Of a DNA stretch of 34,010 nucleotides, positions 31,834-34,010 are shown one piece after another; position 1 is the first letter of the stretch, and each line of letters opens with the position of its first letter. The notes under the pieces are model-generated. The model was not told where the DNA came from, ran no database searches, and saw nothing but the letters and a program-made list of their open reading frames with translations. A program made the translations under genes and the position numbers. The stretch comes from Clostridiales bacterium (GTDB taxonomy: Bacteria > Bacillota > Clostridia > Peptostreptococcales > Anaerovoracaceae), in contig SVCQ01000023.1 in the NCBI GenBank assembly GCA_015058275.1, positions 1-34,010 on the forward strand. Direction: 5' to 3'.

Positions 31834-33906
31834 ATGAAAAAAGAATATGAACCTCTATTCACGCCATGGAAGATCGGCAACGTAGAGATCCCTAACAGGA
31901 TCGTCCAGACTTCCATGGGAGGAACATCCCTGTTCGGCTGGCTTGAACCTTGCCATTTCGACAAAGAGGCAGCTCACCACATCCTCGGCCGTGCTCAGGA
32001 CGGTGTAGGTCTGGTACTCCCGGGCATGCAGTGCGTCAGAGACACGATGGGCCGCAGATGGCTCTATCAGAACAAAAAGATGTTCAAGGATCTCGCCGAG
32101 TGGATGCCTGAATTCCACAAGACAGGCTCCAAGCTCTTCATCCAGCTCGCCGGCGGATTCGGACGTTCGATGGCCATCAACGACATGTTCGTCAAGATGC
32201 TCGAAAACAAAGCGTTCGGAGCTATCGCAAAGCCCGTAGTTGACATCGAGTACTGCTGCGCTTCCGCAGGTGAGACTCCTAACAGATGGTATCCTTCGAT
32301 CAAATCCAGGATGATGACAGTCGAGGAGATCCACGAGATGGTCGAGGCTTTTGCAAAGACAGCCAGACTCTGCAAAGACGCGGGCGTCGACGGCGTAGAG
32401 ATCCACGCTGTTCACGAGGGTTACCTCCTCGATCAGTTCACTCTCGCCAACATGAACTACAGAACTGACCAGTACGGCGGATCATTCGAAAACAGATTCA
32501 GATTCCCTGTTGAGATCGTCCAGGCCATCAAGAGAGAGTGCGGAGACGACTTCCCTGTCGCACTGAGATACTCCGTAGTATCCAAGACAAAGGGATGGCT
32601 CCAGGGCGCTCAGCCTGGCGAGGAATTCGAGGAATTCGGCCGTGACATGGCAGAGTCCGAAAAGGCCATCAAGTACCTCTCTGACGCAGGCTATGACATG
32701 TTCAACTGCGACAACGGTACGTACGATGCATGGTACTGGGCTCACCCGCCTGTCTACATGCCGGACAACTGCAACTTCGAGGATGTAGCACACATCAAGA
32801 AGTTCACAGACAAGCCTGTAGTATGCGCCGGCAAGATGAACATCAAGTTCGCTGCCGATGCGATCAAAAAGGGCGAGATCGATGCACTTGGTATCGCACG
32901 TCAGAACCTCGTAGATCCTAACTGGGTCACCAAGCTCAGAGAAGGCAGAGAGGAAGAGATCAAGCCTTGCATCAGATGCCACAACGCATGCTTCAACTTC
33001 GCGAAGTCCAAACACACAGCCAATACTCAGCCGCTGTTTGACTCGCTCCAGCTTGCACGCTGCGCTCTGACACCTGAGACCATGCAGCACAACAAGTACA
33101 AGATCGTTCCTACCAACAAGCCTAAAAAGGTCGCCATCGTCGGCGCAGGCTTCGGCGGTATCGAGGCTGCTCTCGTACTCAAAAAGAGAGGTCACGAGCC
33201 TGTCATCTTCGAAAAGACAGACAAGAAGTACGGACTCTACAACACAGCTGCTGCCATGTCCTTCAAGGATGCAGACAAGGAGCTCATGAAATGGTACGAC
33301 AGAGAGCTCGACAAGTGGGGCATCGAGATCCGCTACAATCAGGAGATCAACGACATCAACATGCTGCTCAAGGCTTATGACGATGTAATCGTATCCATCG
33401 GTACTTATCCAAAGTCACTGATGATCCCTGGCTTCGAAAAGGCCATCACATTCACTGACCTGCTGATCGGCAAGGACAGCAAAAAGTATAAGAAGATCGT
33501 CTTCCTCGGCGGCGGACTTTCATCCTGCGAAGCCGCATACGATGCGGTGCTCGCCGGCAAGAAGCCAGTAGTTGTCGAGTTCCAGGACGACCTCATCACA
33601 GCTCCTGGCACATGCCTGGCCAACTCATCGTTCCTGAGAGAGGCTCTGCCGTTCAAGGGAGTTCCTGTACATCTGAGATCCAGCGTCACTGAGATCGGCG
33701 ACGGATACTGCATGATCAAGAACTTCGAGACCGGTGAGGAGTGGAAGGAAGAATGCGACTGCGTTGTAAACGGACTCGGATTCGTTCCTAACGACAGATT
33801 CAGCGGTGTCAAGAACAAACACCTCCACAGATGCGGTACATGCGTCAAGTGGGGAGCTCTCAGAGAAGTTATCTGGGGAGCATGGGATGTAGCAATGAAG
33901 ATCTAG
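31834..33906 (+). CDS. Old Yellow Enzyme-type Fe-S flavoprotein oxidoreductase (enoate / dienoyl reductase-like)
   Basis: The 690-residue protein has the three-part build of 2,4-dienoyl-CoA reductase, 2-enoate reductase and BaiH/BaiCD. An FMN TIM barrel (1-370) contains VEIHAVHEGYLLDQF (188-202) and NYRTDQYGGSFENR (208-221). An Fe-S linker follows with C379, C382, C386 and probably C410. Then come an FAD domain (VAIVGAGFGGIEAA, 433-446) and an NAD(P) subdomain (IVFLGGGLSSCEAAYDA). It would reduce an activated C=C bond with NADH; the substrate cannot be set. The gap between the third and fourth cysteine (23 residues) is longer than the usual 11. It is the only plus-strand gene. Its codons look more biased to C-ending and AGA forms than its neighbours, suggesting high expression. 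A strong Shine-Dalgarno precedes it. Confidence 0.88.
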   Translation: MKKEYEPLFTPWKIGNVEIPNRIVQTSMGGTSLFGWLEPCHFDKEAAHHILGRAQDGVGLVLPGMQCVRDTMGRRWLYQNKKMFKDLAEWMPEFHKTGSKLFIQLAGGFGRSMAINDMFVKMLENKAFGAIAKPVVDIEYCCASAGETPNRWYPSIKSRMMTVEEIHEMVEAFAKTARLCKDAGVDGVEIHAVHEGYLLDQFTLANMNYRTDQYGGSFENRFRFPVEIVQAIKRECGDDFPVALRYSVVSKTKGWLQGAQPGEEFEEFGRDMAESEKAIKYLSDAGYDMFNCDNGTYDAWYWAHPPVYMPDNCNFEDVAHIKKFTDKPVVCAGKMNIKFAADAIKKGEIDALGIARQNLVDPNWVTKLREGREEEIKPCIRCHNACFNFAKSKHTANTQPLFDSLQLARCALTPETMQHNKYKIVPTNKPKKVAIVGAGFGGIEAALVLKKRGHEPVIFEKTDKKYGLYNTAAAMSFKDADKELMKWYDRELDKWGIEIRYNQEINDINMLLKAYDDVIVSIGTYPKSLMIPGFEKAITFTDLLIGKDSKKYKKIVFLGGGLSSCEAAYDAVLAGKKPVVVEFQDDLITAPGTCLANSSFLREALPFKGVPVHLRSSVTEIGDGYCMIKNFETGEEWKEECDCVVNGLGFVPNDRFSGVKNKHLHRCGTCVKWGALREVIWGAWDVAMKI

Positions 33907-33935
33907 TCTTCATACCATCGCAAATCAAACAAGGG

Positions 33936-33965
33936 GGCTGTCGCACAATAAAATGTGTGGCAGCC
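33936..33965 (+). terminator. Hairpin after the oxidoreductase gene
   Basis: GGCTGTCGCACA (33936-33947) pairs with TGTGTGGCAGCC (33954-33965), 12 bp including two G-T pairs, with an A-rich loop and TCTT after it. It is probably the first of two tandem terminators. The GGCTGTC..GGCAGCC pattern also recalls ends of small mobile elements. Confidence 0.6.
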
Positions 33966-33974
33966 TCTTAACTT

Positions 33975-33999
33975 GCCCGCCTGACGGCGGGCTCTTTTT
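33975..33999 (+). terminator. Rho-independent terminator
   Basis: GCCCGCC (33975-33981) pairs with GGCGGGC (33986-33992) around TGAC, followed by TCTTTTT. It is a strong terminator for the plus-strand oxidoreductase transcript. Confidence 0.9.
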
Positions 34000-34010
34000 G
34001 CGAAGGTAGC

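Noticed and set aside
33936-33965. Insertion sequence end at the right border
   Set aside because: The hairpin could be an element end, but no transposase or partner repeat lies in the window, and it stands where a terminator is expected.

Overview
The window looks like the chromosome of a Gram-positive anaerobe of the Clostridia (Bacillota). The evidence is an mraZ-rsmH-ftsL-spoVD-mraY-murD-ftsW-murG-ftsQ-ftsZ division and wall cluster, a zapA-mutS2 pair, a DUF523 protein, a DUF4230 protein, a P-loop nucleoside kinase with a ThrRS-like domain, an NhaC antiporter, strong Shine-Dalgarno sequences and A+T-rich promoters. Genus cannot be read from the sequence. A peptidoglycan-synthesising member of the Anaerovoracaceae/Eubacteriales is a guess. 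Almost every gene lies on the minus strand. The exception is one flavin oxidoreductase at the right end.

Layout from left to right: (1) 1-470 holds an IS66-type accessory ORF and two structured, gene-free stretches that look like mobile-element debris. (2) 468-737 is a tRNA operon read leftward (Asn-Leu-initiator fMet), with a perfect consensus promoter and a terminator. (3) 851-10096 is a leftward operon: DUF523 protein, argS, a B12-binding/radical-SAM-like protein that has lost all three cluster cysteines, a TPR protein, and a 1456-residue PAS/GGDEF/EAL/GAF/GGDEF protein. The last four genes are packed with 1-nt gaps or a 4-nt overlap. (4) 10194-15090 is mutS2, zapA, an rRNA 2'-O-methyltransferase and ftsZ. 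(5) 15231-24795 is the wall and division cluster, including a MurG-FtsQ fusion protein. (6) 25092-27708 is an SDR reductase, a small membrane protein and murE. (7) 27709-27915 is a gene-free, highly structured stretch that resembles the right end or omega-RNA of an IS200/IS605-type element. (8) 27916-31540 is an nhaC-type antiporter, a DUF4230 protein and a nucleoside kinase. (9) 31834-33906, on the plus strand, is an Old Yellow Enzyme-type Fe-S flavoprotein ending in terminator hairpins.

The core theme is growth and division. MraY and MurG build lipid II from the precursor made by MurD and MurE. FtsW and the SpoVD/FtsI-like PBP polymerise and crosslink it at the septum. FtsL and FtsQ scaffold that pair, and FtsZ with ZapA places the ring. 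RsmH and the SpoU enzyme modify rRNA, and MutS2 acts on collided ribosomes or recombination. murC, murB, murF, murA, ftsA and sepF are absent from the cluster. Two operator-like palindromes sit in front of mraZ, and three direct repeats sit in front of ftsZ.

The most unusual items are the MurG-FtsQ fusion, the radical-SAM pseudoenzyme coupled to a very large c-di-GMP protein, the omega-RNA-like orphan RNA beside nhaC, and the twin palindromes upstream of mraZ. All calls come from reading the sequence; no database search was made.
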